Shown here piece after piece: positions 30,893 through 42,474 of a stretch of DNA of 64,000 bases (its first letter is position 1; each line of letters opens with the position of its first letter). The stretch is from Monomorium pharaonis. Lineage: Eukaryota > Arthropoda > Insecta > Hymenoptera > Formicidae. The DNA is taken from contig NC_050471.1 in the NCBI RefSeq assembly GCF_013373865.1, forward strand, positions 13,768,983 to 13,832,982. The letters are read 5' to 3'. The notes under the pieces are model-generated. The model saw only the letters and a program-made list of their open reading frames with translations, ran no database searches and was not told the origin of the DNA. Made by a program: the position numbers and the translations under genes.

Positions 30893-31061
30893 GCCCGGGA
30901 AAATATGTATATATCTAATTATATATAATTTTGTACAACTTTGTAGATCTAATGATGTATATGGATTTTGACCTGATCTGATTAGATCTAATTAGATCTA
31001 AATAAATCTACAAAGTCATACAAAATTATATATAATTAGATATATGCATTTTTTCCCGGGC
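30893..31061. mobile_element. 169-bp hairpin element with CCCGGGAAAA ends
   Basis: Inverted-repeat arms of about 50 bp each: GCCCGGGAAAA, then TGTATATATCTAATTATATA-type sequence and CTTTGTAGAT, mirrored at the right end. It is a small MITE-like foldback element with no coding capacity. Target duplication not obvious. Confidence 0.75.
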
Positions 31062-31814
31062 AGAGAGAAAAATTTTTTCGGATTTAATATATTTTCTTAA
31101 AAAGGATTCGTTACCGAAGCTAAAATTTAGCCATGACAGCTAAGATGTGTCTTTAAGATGTAATGAAAAATACATATGTCCCGAAAGCTCACTACGATAG
31201 CATAGGTTGGTCGTAGGACGATCCGGTTTCTATCACCGTGGGTGGTCTGCTTATGTAGCCTTTGGAGTGTAAATTGCATTAGGAGAAAAGTGCCGCGTGC
31301 GTCGCCTCGGCAATCCGCGAACTACATACTTTTTTTTATACATATAATATAGAATGTTAGGAATTTAATTACATTTACTATAATTGTGATTGCATTTATT
31401 ATATAAAAATGGTTAATTCGATTGACTATTTCTACTTGATATTCTACTATATTATTTTAAATTATTATAATTTATAGTAAAATTTTTATCCTGTTTGGCA
31501 CAACTATACATATATGGTTATTTATCAACGTATTCAATGTTACTTATATCGACTATATCGACGAGATACTTCTATTTTAGAACGTGACTTTATAATTCGT
31601 TTTGGTTTGAATCTATCAAGCTGTTATGTCGAATATTTGCCAATTAATTTTACTTTAGCCTGAAGAGGACCCAAATCAAGGGTCGAAACGTCGTTTCTGA
31701 AATAAACGAAATTTTGCCAGAAAGTCGATTGTTTCAACATTTATTCATGGTTTATCATCACTGGCGACTATAAAAGTTTCCTTAGTTATTGTTATAAAAA
31801 TACGTCAAATCATT
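31062..31814. other. Non-coding sequence
   Basis: No gene seen. GAAGAGGACCCAAATCAAGG followed by GTCGAAACGTCG at about 31662-31690 looks like a conserved repeat-family word of the sort common in animal genomes, but no element boundaries are visible. Confidence 0.4.
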
Positions 31815-32164
31815 ACATAGGGTGTTAATAAACCTTCGCATAATATTCATACCATTATGTAGCCTATGAAAATCGAAAACAAAAAGCTTTCTAACATTTT
31901 TTGATTCCATGCGTACAGCTCTTATAATTATTGTCCAATGAACCAATGAACACATTGGTATAACAGAAGAACAAGGCGATCGTCGCTACACGTGAGGTGA
32001 GATATCCCCTTGTTATATCCATGCGTTCATTGACCATATTTCATTATTTTCCGACAATAATTATAAGAGCTGTACGCATGAAATCAAAAAATGTTAGAAA
32101 ACTTCGTTTTCGTGGGTTACATGATAGTATGAATATTATGCGGAAATTTATTAACACCCTGTAT
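31815..32164. mobile_element. 350-bp MITE with about 130-bp inverted repeats (ACAGGGTGTTAAT ends)
   Basis: Left arm begins CATAGGGTGTTAATAAACC and the right arm ends GGAAATTTATTAACACCCTG; both then share CGCATAATATTCATAC and TGCGTACAGCTCTTATAATT. The CAGGGTG-type end next to TA fits mariner-like MITEs. The centre is unique and non-coding. Confidence 0.8.
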
Positions 32165-32169
32165 GTACG

Positions 32170-32423
32170 GAACTATTCCGATTGCGCACATGAACAATCG
32201 GACACAATAACATTTCCCGATCGAACACAGTTTTGATTGCACACCGCCCCGATTGGACACAATCCCTATCGAACACAGACTCTATTGGACACAACAATAA
32301 TTGGGCACATAGCAGTTAAATCAGATACAGAATCAATTGCACACGGACTCAATTGCGCACTGACCCGTTTAATCACGGACCCGATTACACACTGATTCGA
32401 TTGCACATGATACGATTTCGCAT
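32170..32423 (+). repeat. Degenerate 16-bp minisatellite, consensus GATTGCACACNGACCC
   Basis: Successive units are visible at roughly 16-bp spacing: GATTGCACACCGCCCC, GATTGGACACAATCCC, TATCGAACACAGACTC, AATTGCACACGGACTC, AATTGCGCACTGACCC, GATTACACACTGATTC. Most units keep an ATTG and a CACA word. The array lies exactly between two inverted-repeat elements. Confidence 0.8.
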
Positions 32424-32573
32424 GGGAGCGTCCCAGATGCACACAATGTAAAACAGACACCACTAATCAGATTACTACTTTAAGTTAAAGTTAGGATAAA
32501 TTTACAGAATTTGATAGAATTAGAAAATTTATAGTGGTGTCCGTTTTACACTCTACGCATCTGGGACGCTCCC
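32424..32573. mobile_element. 150-bp MITE with GGGAGCGTCCCAGATGC inverted repeats
   Basis: The left arm GGGAGCGTCCCAGATGC continues with AATGTAAAACAGACACCA. The right arm is its mirror, TGGTGTCCGTTTTACACTCT then GCATCTGGGACGCTCCC. About 39 bp per arm; the middle is AT-rich. Confidence 0.82.
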
Positions 32574-33394
32574 AAACGAAAACATCGCATCCTTGTTTTC
32601 TCTTTTAACGGGAGAGGAATGTTACAGTCCGCACTGCAACGGATAGATAAAATAGCGTTGCAAAATGCACCCTCTTTCGTCGTCTTTTAAAAGATGTTGC
32701 GAAAGGCACCGTCTTTTGAAAGACACACTAGTCCAACACTAATACCTCTAATAGCAAAATGCTAGTAGATTGCGGACAAATTGGCAGCAATCAGATTCCC
32801 ACTGCAAATCCATAGCAATCTGTGGTTTTTCATTTCTTTCACGTATCACGATTACATTTTGGATTACATTTTTGATTGTTTTTCTTTTATATCCTTCATG
32901 GCCATATTGTTCAATGAATGAGAATCCGCTCGGTGCCAATAATCAAGGAAAGAAAAAGGCACAGCATTCAGGATTCCAGTTTAGATCTTTCTCCTTTTCA
33001 AGCAACATCTCTACCATAAAGCTACAATTACTCCTTTCCGATACTTCTGTGTTTTCTTTATTATAAATTTTACGAAATATAACTTACATTGTTTGTTTTA
33101 TAATTTGGAGATTAATTGACGTGTAGGTTAGTCACACGAAATTACAAGGCAGGTTGAAATTACAATAAAATATAAAAAACGAAAATCACAGAAAATAATA
33201 TATATATAATTTATAAGAATTTATCCTTTCCGGACATCGTCTTTTCCATACCATAATAAAGACGCACGTTTTCGGTTCTTGGTGAGGGACATGATTTGAA
33301 ATTTTATATGATACTTTTTTCAATGAAATCCAATAAATAAACAATGACAACGATATAGTCAAAATCTTGAGACCGTCTTAAGTTGTCATTGTTT
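32574..33394. other. Non-coding sequence left of the Gypsy element
   Basis: No gene seen. Bases 33303-33343 (contains ATATGATACTTTTTTCAATG) are the near reverse complement of about 38000-38038 on the other side of the Gypsy element, and CAATGACAAC/GTTGTCATTG at 33339/33382 is a further small inverted pair. Confidence 0.5.
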
Positions 33395-33712
33395 TGTGGC
33401 GATTATACAGCCACGAGATCACCGCCGGTTTTAAAGAAAATTACAGAGCGAATTTTCGAATCTTACAATGTAACGTAGCAACGCGAGCGGGAATAATATA
33501 TCAGAGAAAGCGAAAATATTTATATTTATGATCACGGAGGAAAACGAGAAGACAGAGGAGTTAAGCGCGGTTAGAAGAAGCGAGGACACTCGGTGTCGAA
33601 CAGTCGATTAGAGCGGACGATCCCTGTACGAAATAAAGGCACCTTATCCGAGATTTAAAAAATCTGTTCTTGTGCAATTCGCTCCGGTCAATACCTTTAC
33701 TCTCCGCCTCCA
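33395..33712 (+). repeat. 5' LTR of the Gypsy element
   Basis: Starts TGTGGCGATTATACAGCC and ends CTCTCCGCCTCCA, with AATAAAGGCACC near 33635 as polyadenylation signal. Matches 37647-37970. Confidence 0.82.
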
Positions 33713-33739
33713 AGATCTGTAGATGAACGACGGGAGGGG

Positions 33740-34227
33740 AAGGAAGGTCTTCCCATCCATTGTTATACATTTTGGCCACAAAATGACCGGGGCCAATACG
33801 ATTACCTTCATATTTGCAGCCACATTTGGTGGTAAGAGCGACCGATACCCTCGACCAGCTCGCGGACATTGCGGGTGCGATTGCGGGAGCGGTACGTGCT
33901 CCGGCTCTCCAGATAGCGGAGGCTGCAACGCCGTCGGTAACGTGTGGGATTGAGGCAGATAGCGCGGCCCCGTTTCAGGCAAAGATCAACCTCCAATTAA
34001 CGCAGATGAAGTTGTCGCTGCAGCAGGAGATGACGGAACAGATAGTGGCCCTTCGGAGGTCCATTGAGGCCGTCGGGCAGTTGGAGCAAAGCCGTAACGA
34101 GTTTCGGACGGCAGCGTTCGCGGTCGCGTTCGCGAGTGGTCATGGCCAGCAACAATTTGTGCTGGTACCATTGGAGATTCGGGCCGAACGCTAGACGTTG
34201 TGATCCGCCGTGCGCTGAGTCGGCATC
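33740..34227 (+). pseudogene. Gypsy Gag remnant
   Basis: A broken frame (clearest at 33814-34194) encodes alanine-rich and Gln-rich helical sequence (QLTQMKLSLQQEMTEQIVAL) followed by a truncated basic end. The Gag is much shorter than normal and its start is uncertain. Position between LTR and protease supports the call. Confidence 0.5.
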
Positions 34228-37200
34228 GTGGAGAAACGCAGCGGCCGATCGGTAGAGGCGACAATCGAGGATGGCCAGCTGACGCGTCGCCTGTTTATTA
34301 CCGACCAGGACACAAAGGTGAGATTTCTGGTTGACTGGAGCGGACTTATGCGTATATCCGCGCCGTATGGTGCGCGGAACGCGACCGCGATCGGAATACG
34401 AACTCTCCGCTGCTAACGGAACACCAATTTACACGTACGAGACGGAAACTTTAACGTTGAACCTCGGGTTGCGACGGACGTTCACGTGGAGGTTCGTCGT
34501 TGCAGACGTGTCGCGACCAATAATTGGCGCCGATTTTCTGTCATTCTATGGCTTGTTAGTAGATCTTCGGAATAGTCGCTTGGTAGACGGAGTGACGAGC
34601 ATGACGGTGCGTGGATAGTGTTCGCAATGCGGAACGCCGAGCATCAAGACGGTAACCGGAGTCACATATTATTACGAGTTATTAGCACGATACCCCGAAT
34701 TGACGCGACCGGAAGGCCGGCCAAGTGAAACAAAGCACGATACAAAACATTTTATAGAAACGACGCGGGGGCCACCCGTTGTATGCAGCCCGCGAAGGCT
34801 TGCGCCGGAGCGTTTGGTGGCCGCAAAGAAAGAATTTCAAAAGCTCGTGGAGTTAGGAGTCGCGTGACCATCGAAAAGTAATTGGTCATCTCCATTACAT
34901 CTTATACAAAAAAGGTGAAGAGTAGCGTCTGTGCGGCGATTATCGAGCGCTGAACGCACGCACGATACCCGACCGTTATCCCGTGCGGCACATACATGAC
35001 GTCGCACAGGCGCTACAAGGCCGGGAAGTATTTACGACGATAGACCTCGTACGAGCATATCACCAGATCCCGGTCGCCGAAGCAGATATACACAAAACGG
35101 TAATTACGACACCGTTCGGGCTGTTTTTGAGTTCCCGTACATGTCGTTCAGATTGAGAAACGCCGCGCAAACGTTCCAACGGTTTATGGACGAGATCCTC
35201 CAGGGCTTGAATTTTTGTTTCACGTACATCGACGACATTTTAGTCGCGTCGATTACGGAAGAAGAGCATCTTATGCATTTAAAAATATTATTTGAACGGT
35301 TGCGGAAATACGGAGTCGTCGTGAATCCCGCGAAATGCGTATTCGGCAGGTCGGAAATCGAATTTCTCGGTTATTCGGTGTTGAAGAAGGGCACTCGTCC
35401 GTTGCCAGAGCGCGTGAAAGCGATCAAGGAGTTTCCATTGCCAAGGACAGCGAAAGAGCTCAGGAGATATCTTGGCATAATCAATTTTTACAAGCGATTT
35501 CTACCTCGATCCGCTGAGATTCAAGCTCCGTTGAACGATTGTCTCCGCGAAAAGGTAAAAGGCAAGGAATTGATATTCTGCGACGAGCAATCAAGACGAG
35601 CTTTCAAGGAATCAAAAGAGTGCATGGCACAGGCAGCATTATTAGCGCATCCGAGAATCGGTGTGGAACTGGCGGTATTCACAGACGCGTCGGATCGTAG
35701 CGTAGGAGCCGTTCTCCAGCAGCGCGACCGCGACAGCTGGGAACCGCTCGGTTTCTTTTCGAAAAAATTAATCTCGACGGAGACGAAATACAGCGCGTTT
35801 GACAGAGAGTTGTTAGCCGTGTATTCAGCTGTGAAATACTTTAAGCATATGCTGGAGGTGCGAACATTTACAATTTTTACCGATCACAAACCGTTAACTT
35901 ATGCGTTCAGACAAAAGACAGATAAGTGCTCGCCGCGACAGTTCCGATACCTGGATCTAATCGGCCAATGTATTACGGACATCCGACATACAGCCGGATC
36001 AGAGAATGTAGTGGCCGACACACTCTCAAGAATTGACGAAGTACAGGAGTCAATAAATTACGCGGAGTTGGCAGATTCTCAAGACTCGGACGAAGAATTG
36101 AGGAAATTTTTGCAACAACAAACGGGTTTAAAATTAGAGAGAGTCAACATCCCGGGAAAGAAGTTGCAATATTTTGCGATGTAACGACACAAACGCCACG
36201 ACCATTCCTGACCAAGCCTTTTTGCGAAAAAGCGTTTCGCAGCGTCCACGGGTTGGCGCACACGGGAATTAAAGCGACGGTCAAGGCCATGTCGGAAAGA
36301 TATGTTTGGCCGTCGATGAAAAAAGATTGTCGAGAGTGGGCCCGCACATGCGTGCCGTGTCAGCGCGCGACGATCTCGAGACACGTGACGGCATCACTTG
36401 GAATGTTTAACGCGCCGCGCGCCGTCCCGATGTTTCACATTAACATAATTGTATTGCCTATTTTAGAAGGAAAGCGATACTGTTTGACCTGTGTAAATCG
36501 CTTCACATGGTGGCCGGAAGCGTTCCCACTCGAGAACCAGGAGGCAGAGACGGTGGCTACGAAGTTTCTACGAGGGTTGGATATGCTGATTCGGGGCCCC
36601 TTTGCGAGTCACAACAGACCAGGGCCGATAGTTCGAGTCACAGCTTTTCCGTCAGTTGAGTTATCAGGAATAGTGCAGCTGAAGACGACGGCATACCATC
36701 CCCAGGCAAACGGGATGTTGGAGCGGTTCCATCAACAGCTGAAGGCGGCAATCAGGTGCCAAGGAAGCAGTCAATGGACGCAAGTGCTGCCGACAGTACT
36801 TCTGGACATTAGGGCTGCCTGGAAACATGACTTGAAGGCGACGGTAGCTGAACTTGCGTATAGGGAGACGCTCCGACTCCCGGGGCAATTCCTGTGCCAA
36901 CGAGCGGCCGAAGAACCAATCGACGACGCAAATTTCATTAAGGAATTGCGTCGTCGGTTCGACGAGTTATGCTCGGTCCACGGAACGTGCCACGGGGAGA
37001 GACGCCCGTTCGTATTCAGGAACCTGAGAACAGCAGAACAGGTCTTTGTCCGGCATGATGGGCCGAAAAACATCTTGCAGCCACCGTACAACGGTCCGTT
37101 CGAGGTCGTGAAAAGAAATGATAAGGATTTCGTCATACGCGTTGGCGGTAAATCTATCACGGTTATGATTGACCGGCTAAAGCCAGCCTATTTATTTTTA

Positions 37201-37365
37201 GAAAATAAAACTGACCAAACAGGAGAAGCCAGGCCAAGGAACGACAAAGCAGCCGAGGAGAGAACAGCTGAGACCGAGCGATCATTGCAGGAACGAGCAA
37301 CGGTCAGGACTAGATCGGGCAGGAGAGTGAGCTTCCCGGACCGACTGCATGTAGGCGCAAGTTAA
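34228..37365 (+). pseudogene. Gypsy Pol: protease, reverse transcriptase, RNase H, integrase
   Basis: Protease: FLVD and TGADLCVYPR lie in two frames near 34330 and continue to RPIIGADFLSFYGL. The RT N-terminus (34700-35140) is full of stops and frameshifts; the catalytic YIDDILVAS motif is intact in the frame 35141-36184, followed by an RNase H with VFTDASDRSVGAVL and IFTDHKPL. Integrase (36253-37365): a Cys pair (CVPCQR), then FHINIIVLP where the first catalytic Asp should be, no second Asp, and Glu in GMLERFHQQLK. A stop at 36184 separates RNase H from integrase. Enzymatically dead, but clearly Ty3/Gypsy by domain order. Confidence 0.85.
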
Positions 37366-37646
37366 AAAGAAATGACGAATGCGTAAAATATAGCAAAATT
37401 GAGTCCTATAACTGATTGTAAAATTAAAAAAAAACGAATCGTCCGCTCTGTAGGAAAATTAATGTAAATTATGATTTTTGCTTCACACGATATTATTCAT
37501 ATGACCGTTTGTATTATATTTATATTTATATTACATTATTTATTATAGTATATTAGTCACAATGTTACCGCGTACTCATAAAAAAAAAAAAAAAAAAATC
37601 CGCATACTAAATAATCACGTACTGTTCAGTACTGACAGGGGAGTCC

Positions 37647-37970
37647 TGTTGCGATCATGCAGCCACGAAATCACCGCCGGTTATAAAGAAAATTACAGAG
37701 CGAATTTTCGAATCTTACAATGTGACGTAGCAACGCGAGTAGGAATAATATATCAGAGAAAGCGAATATATTTATATTTATGGTCACAGAGGAGAACAAG
37801 AAGACAGAGGAATTAAGCGCGGTTAGAAGAAGTGAGGACACTCTGTGTCGAACTTTCGTTGATTAGAGCGGATGATCCCTGTACGAAATAAAGGCACTTT
37901 ATCCGAGATGAAAAAAATCTGTTCTTGTGCAATTCGCTCCGGTCAATACCTTCAATACTCTCCGCTTCCA
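37647..37970 (+). repeat. 3' LTR of the Gypsy element
   Basis: Starts TGTTGCGATCATGCAGCC, ends CTCTCCGCTTCCA, with AATAAAGGCAC inside. Slightly longer than the 5' LTR because of small indels. Confidence 0.82.
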
Positions 37971-38423
37971 TACAGCGCGCACACGACGGACACTAAAGTT
38001 TATTTATTGAAACTTATTGAAAAAAGTATCATATTAAAATAATTGAATAATAACAAAGAATAGTCGTATTTCAAGTGAAAAAAGTGCAAATAGAAAAGAT
38101 TATCAGGTAAGTTTTAATTTTTATATTTAAAAAACATGACAATAAAAAATAAAAATGATACATTATAGAAAATTATTTTTTTATTTCAGAAATTATTAAA
38201 GTCAACTCCGAGAGGTATTGAACTTGGTGTTTACTTATTCTAACTATGCCATTCACTTTACTCAATAAACAGAAAGTAATAATAACAATGCGTTAATATT
38301 ACAATTTTCTATTTAACAATATTCCTACACAACTGTAAATGTTACGTAATAACATATACGTGTTATATTATATTTATATAGTTGAATAAGAAATTATAAT
38401 ATTGATATAATTAAGTTACGAGA
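37971..38423. other. Non-coding sequence
   Basis: AT-rich; nothing recognisable apart from the inverted match of 38000-38038 to 33303-33343. Confidence 0.4.
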
Positions 38424-38655
38424 AAGCCTATATATAGGAGAGAGGCGACAACCAATTACGCGATATTGAGCAAGAATTACAACAATTCACAAAAGGTCAC
38501 GTGATCAGTTGGTACCTCTCTCCTATATAGCGTGCTTTTCATTTAGTGACATAAGTTGACGTAAGCATCGTTCTATCTTTATTGGTATTCAATGATAACG
38601 AAGATAGAACGACACTTATGTCAATTTGTATCGACTAAATGGAAAGCACCCATAC
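38424..38655. repeat. Complex three-arm inverted repeat
   Basis: One arm pair is AAGCCTATATATAGGAGAGA with CTCTCTCCTATATAGCGTGC. A second pair is TGCTTTTCATTTAGTGACAT...CGTTCTATCTTT with AAGATAGAACG...ACTAAATGGAAAGCACC. The arms share the AAAGCACG-like joint, so two foldback elements are fused or nested. Confidence 0.7.
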
Positions 38656-38799
38656 TTATACTTGTCTATCACTAACTATGTCGATTCCAGTTAATTCCAC
38701 ATAAGAGATCGAGCGCCAGGAATCAAGAAGTACATACTTGTGACGATATTCAGTTATTAATCACAAACTTGAACAAAATTTTGTAACAATACCAGAAAA

Positions 38800-39240
38800 C
38801 CATTGTGAAAAACTTGAAAAAAGACAAAAGTGTTTCAACTTTTGCAGGGTGATTATAACCCTTTAAACCACTTTGAACACCAACTAAAATTTTCTAAATT
38901 TATGTATTGTCCCCCTCTACATTTGTACCGAATTTCACTAAAATTGAAATTTTGTTGCAATAAATATTCAACATAGGAAAGGGTAAATTAAAAAAAAAAT
39001 TTTTTTAATGAATAACAGTTAAAAAAAAGTATTTATGCTGTAAAACTTTTGTATAAAACATCTTCTGATATTTTATTTAGTTTACGAGGTATATCAAGAA
39101 AAGGCAAAAACCCTCAACTTTTGAAGAGTATTTTCAACCCTTTAAACTGTTTATAAGCATCAACTAAAAATTTCTAAATTCATGTATTTGCCTCCTCTAC
39201 ATTTATGCCAAGTTTTATTAAAATCAGAATTTTCGGGTTG
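38800..39240 (+). repeat. Diverged direct duplication of about 160 bp
   Basis: Block 38800-38970 (CAACTTTTGCAGGGTGATTA, AACCCTTTAAAC, CCTCTACATTTGTACC) recurs at 39088-39240 (CTCAACTTTTGAAGAGTATT, AACCCTTTAAACTG, CCTCTACATTTATGCC). Non-coding. Confidence 0.7.
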
Positions 39241-39638
39241 GCGAGGTTCCCTTGTAAGTTTTGTCAAATAAAGTTATTAAACAACCGGCCCAAAAAGTCT
39301 GTCCAGACAAACATTCATTAGGTGCATAAGCATTTGCATATGAACCAATTAATTTTTTTATGCATATATTTATGAGCTACGTAAATTTGTTTGAATTAAT
39401 TTTAAAAAATTATTGAAAAAATCGAAATAATTATCCAATTGAAAAGCTGAAAATAAATAACGATTAATATTAAAGATTCTGTAACAGAGTCTGAATTTGT
39501 GTTTTGTCAAAGGCTGATGCGGTCCACTTGATGCTACAAATGCTTTGAAGCATTCTTCTCCTTCTCTCTTTATTAAAAGGAGAAGAAAAAATTTTCGATG
39601 TATATGTAATGTCAAAAGGACAGCAGCCTTAATCATGC

Positions 39639-39639
<1 letters not shown>

Positions 39640-39704
<65 letters not shown>
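39640..39704 (+). repeat. (GA)n microsatellite
   Basis: About 65 bp of GA dinucleotides with a few AAG interruptions. The Ser-Leu-rich and Arg-Glu-rich open frames over it are repeat translations. Confidence 0.95.
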
Positions 39705-39705
<1 letters not shown>

Positions 39706-40177
39706 TGTTGCACTTGTCAAAATAGCACAATTATTTCCCGGAATCAGCTGCGCGACGAATAGGGAAAATGAAGAGAGAGAACGAATGAGTTTCTACTTAA
39801 CACATTAGCCACCAACTTTTATTCCTGCTTTCGAATTGATTTCATACAATAAAACAAGGTTTCTTTGCGATACGATACAAAACCGGACGAGCTTTTATGT
39901 TCTTACAGTTCAGAACGAGTCTAGAATTAATGATCACTCGTGATAATCTAATCCGTTTTGACGCTCTCGCAGAAGTGGTGTACGCTCGTTTCCTTTTAAT
40001 AGTTTTGGTCTGGATTTTCGTTTTGAACACTTCACGCAGCCGCGCTTACAGGTAACGGAGAGTCGTAGGTTATTAAACTAGCTCTGAGATTAAACTTAAA
40101 AATCGGTAGAACAAAAGGAATTTTGAGAGAAGCACGTGGCGCTTTGACAAGAGTATCTTTGACAGTGAGTCCCCTTA
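39705..40177. other. Non-coding sequence
   Basis: No gene or repeat recognised. Short leftward frames (39842-40030, 40032-40271) show no known features. Confidence 0.4.
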
Positions 40178-40776
40178 CGGAAAAAACACTAAAAATAACA
40201 CTTAAAAAAATACTCAAGTTGAGTATAATTTGGGACAAGGGGTAAACACTCAATTCAGTGTAAACACTCAACTTGAGTGTTCGCTTTTTAATGTACTTTT
40301 AATTAGAGTGTTATTACTCTCAACTTGAATGTTCGAAATCTAATTTGAGTGTTAATTTCAATGTCAATCCTAAATTCAAGAATAACACTGAAATTAACAC
40401 TCAATTAGATGGCAAACATCCAAGTTGAAAGTAATGCTCAAATTAACATTCAAAACCAGCTGAACACTCTATAGTTGAATGTTTATTTTAGATATTCGTT
40501 TTATGTCCATTTCTACCAATGCAGATTAATTTTAATCTCGGTTGAACTTGCTTTTCTTGCTTTTGTTTTTATTTAACATTTTCTAATCCAATGTTTGAGA
40601 ATGTACACTCAATATTAAGTGTATACCTTCAACCGATAGATGTTGAGCGTACATCCCCAACGTTTCAGTATTCACACTTTATGTTGGAAGTATACACTCA
40701 TTTATTGAGTGTTATATCCAAATGTTGAGAGTGTACTTTCAAATATTCAGTATTTAAATCAAAATTTTGGTATGAA

Positions 40777-40934
40777 CCCACCAAACACCAAGTTACATGT
40801 AACGTTCCTATTAGTTGTAATTTCCCACTCAACAATGTAATTGTAATATAACACACGTGTTATATTACAATTACATTGTTGAGTGAGAAATTACAACTAA
40901 CAAGCACGTTACATGTAACTTTGTGTTTGCTGGG
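40777..40934. mobile_element. Near-perfect 158-bp palindrome with CCC...GGG ends
   Basis: Starts CCCACCAAACACCAAG and ends CTTTGTGTTTGCTGGG, with GTTACATGTAAC just inside both ends and a centre at ATAACACACGTGTTAT. AA flanks both sides. Ends resemble those of the element at 61078-62137 (CCCAGTGAACAC), which uses the same GTTACATGTAAC word. Confidence 0.8.
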
Positions 40935-40944
40935 AACACTCAAT

Positions 40945-41380
40945 CATTGGGTGTACACGCATCGGCAGAAATGATGTCCCTCGGCTTAGAAATTTGGGAT
41001 TGCGCCGGTGTTGCATCCTTCACTAACGCTTAAGAAGGACAGAGTTATGATGAGTGAAAAGACGTGATACCGATTCGCTGGTGTCCAATATCAGTTTTAT
41101 TTGCACTCAAGCGAAAGATGTCATTAGTACTGAGTGCAAGTGAAACAAATATGGACACCAGCGAATCGATATCACGTCTTCTTACTCATCATAACTCTAT
41201 CCTTCTTGAGCGTGTAGCGTTGGTGAAGGATGCAACAGCGGCGCGATCGCCACTTTTTTTGCTCCTCCGCGTCTCCACTTCACCGCGCGCCTAGTAACAC
41301 GTACGGCGCTTCGTGTATGTGGGTGATCGCCGCGCTGGACTCCGAGGGACACCATTTCTGCCGGTGCGTGTACACACTCA
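40945..41380. mobile_element. 436-bp foldback element, long stepped arms
   Basis: Outer arms: GTACACGCATCGGCAGAAAT...GTCCCTCGG pairs with CGAGGGACACCATTTCTGCC...GTGCGTGTAC. Inner arms of about 80 bp: TTGCATCCTTCACTAACGCT...GATTCGCTGGTGTCCA pairs with TGGACACCAGCGAATC...GTTGGTGAAGGATGCAAC (41010-41100 and 41148-41240). The 106 bp between the inner and outer right arms (41241-41346, GC-rich) are unpaired. Confidence 0.78.
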
Positions 41381-41520
41381 ATGTTCGAGTATAAACACTC
41401 AATCTTTAATGTAAATACTCAAGATTTGAGCATATACACCTAAATTTGGGAGTAAACTCCCAAAATCGAGTATTAACACTCAATTTTGAGTGTAAACTCT
41501 CAAAATTAGTGTTTTTTCGT

Positions 41521-42472
41521 TCTATCACGTAAATTCAGAGTCCGCTCACTGGTTTCGGGGGCGCTCCGATGCTCCGTACGCTGCTGTCTTTGCGCGAAAC
41601 AATCGGTAATCAATGACAGGAACGTACGAAGTAAATATATAAACCTTAAAACGAATAAACTTTAATAAATACATTCGATCTTGAACAGACAAAAAGAGAG
41701 AGAGATATATGGTGTTTTTCTATCTAATCCACAGACGCTGTAAAGTTGAGAGGCAATATACATATTTCTCAAATATTTGCACAATAGTATATATACTTAC
41801 ATCATCAAGCGACGCGGTAGCGGCGCGACGCCAAGTATGTACAGTAGGCGTCAATAATGCCTTCCTACATGAAATAAGCCGCATTCGGGGCCAGTAACAA
41901 CTAGGCGCATCTCATCTAGATATTCGTGCATCATGACTGTTAGTCTAAAAAGATATTATTTTCAAATGGTGTGCACGCACATTCTCAACAGTTTTAAATG
42001 CACTTTGCAAAATATTGTATCATGTAGTTAAAAGAAAAATAATAATTTATGCTAATTTAGTATATATAGTCTAAGCTGTATATATTGTTAAAAAAATAAG
42101 TAGATTAAAATAATACAAATTATAGAGAGACTCAATAAAAAATTTTTTATACAAAATATATGTAAATCTATATAATTATACATAAAATGTCCATATATTT
42201 CTGTATTAATTTATTTTTTGTAAAATTTTTATTTAGTACAAAATAATAATCATACTGAAATAATGGATTAAAAAAATAATTTTTCTACTGTTTTTTTTAC
42301 TAAAAGTTAAATATGAAAAATAAGAAAAAATTTCTCACGTATGATCATATGTATTTTCTTAAATCTTAAAATATAAATATAGGCAATTTTTTTAGACAAT
42401 TATATAGGCAATTATATAGTTTTTTTTTTTTTTTTACATCTTGTGTATATTATAATTATATATACTCTGCAT
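41521..42472. other. Non-coding sequence with the second copy of the GC-rich tag
   Basis: No gene seen. 41804-41837 repeats the 34-bp tag of 20998-21031 exactly; flanks do not match. Confidence 0.5.
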
Positions 42473-42474
42473 AA

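Larger units (their letters stand above)
33395..37970 (+). mobile_element. Ty3/Gypsy-type LTR retrotransposon, decayed
   Basis: A 4.6-kb element with two LTRs of about 320 bp and internal Gag-, protease-, RT/RNase H- and integrase-coding remnants in the usual Gypsy order. A purine tract (GACAGGGGAG, about 37634-37643) lies just before the 3' LTR. The LTRs differ by small substitutions and indels. No clear target duplication was found at the chosen ends. Confidence 0.88.
40178..41520. mobile_element. Element with GAAAAAACACTAA ends and AACACTCAA/TTGAGTGT repeats
   Basis: Left end ACGGAAAAAACACTAA and right end TTAGTGTTTTTTCGT are inverted. Both arms (40178-40500 and 41380-41520) are packed with AACACTCAA and its complement TTGAGTGT, the same word in both orientations. 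Two further inverted-repeat elements are nested in the middle (40777-40934 and 40945-41380). Non-coding. Confidence 0.75.

Noticed and set aside
33644..34264. Leftward open frames opposite the Gypsy Gag region
   Set aside because: Antisense shadows in a GC-rich coding remnant.
39370..39808. Ser/Leu-rich and Arg/Glu-rich open frames
   Set aside because: They cover the (GA)n microsatellite.
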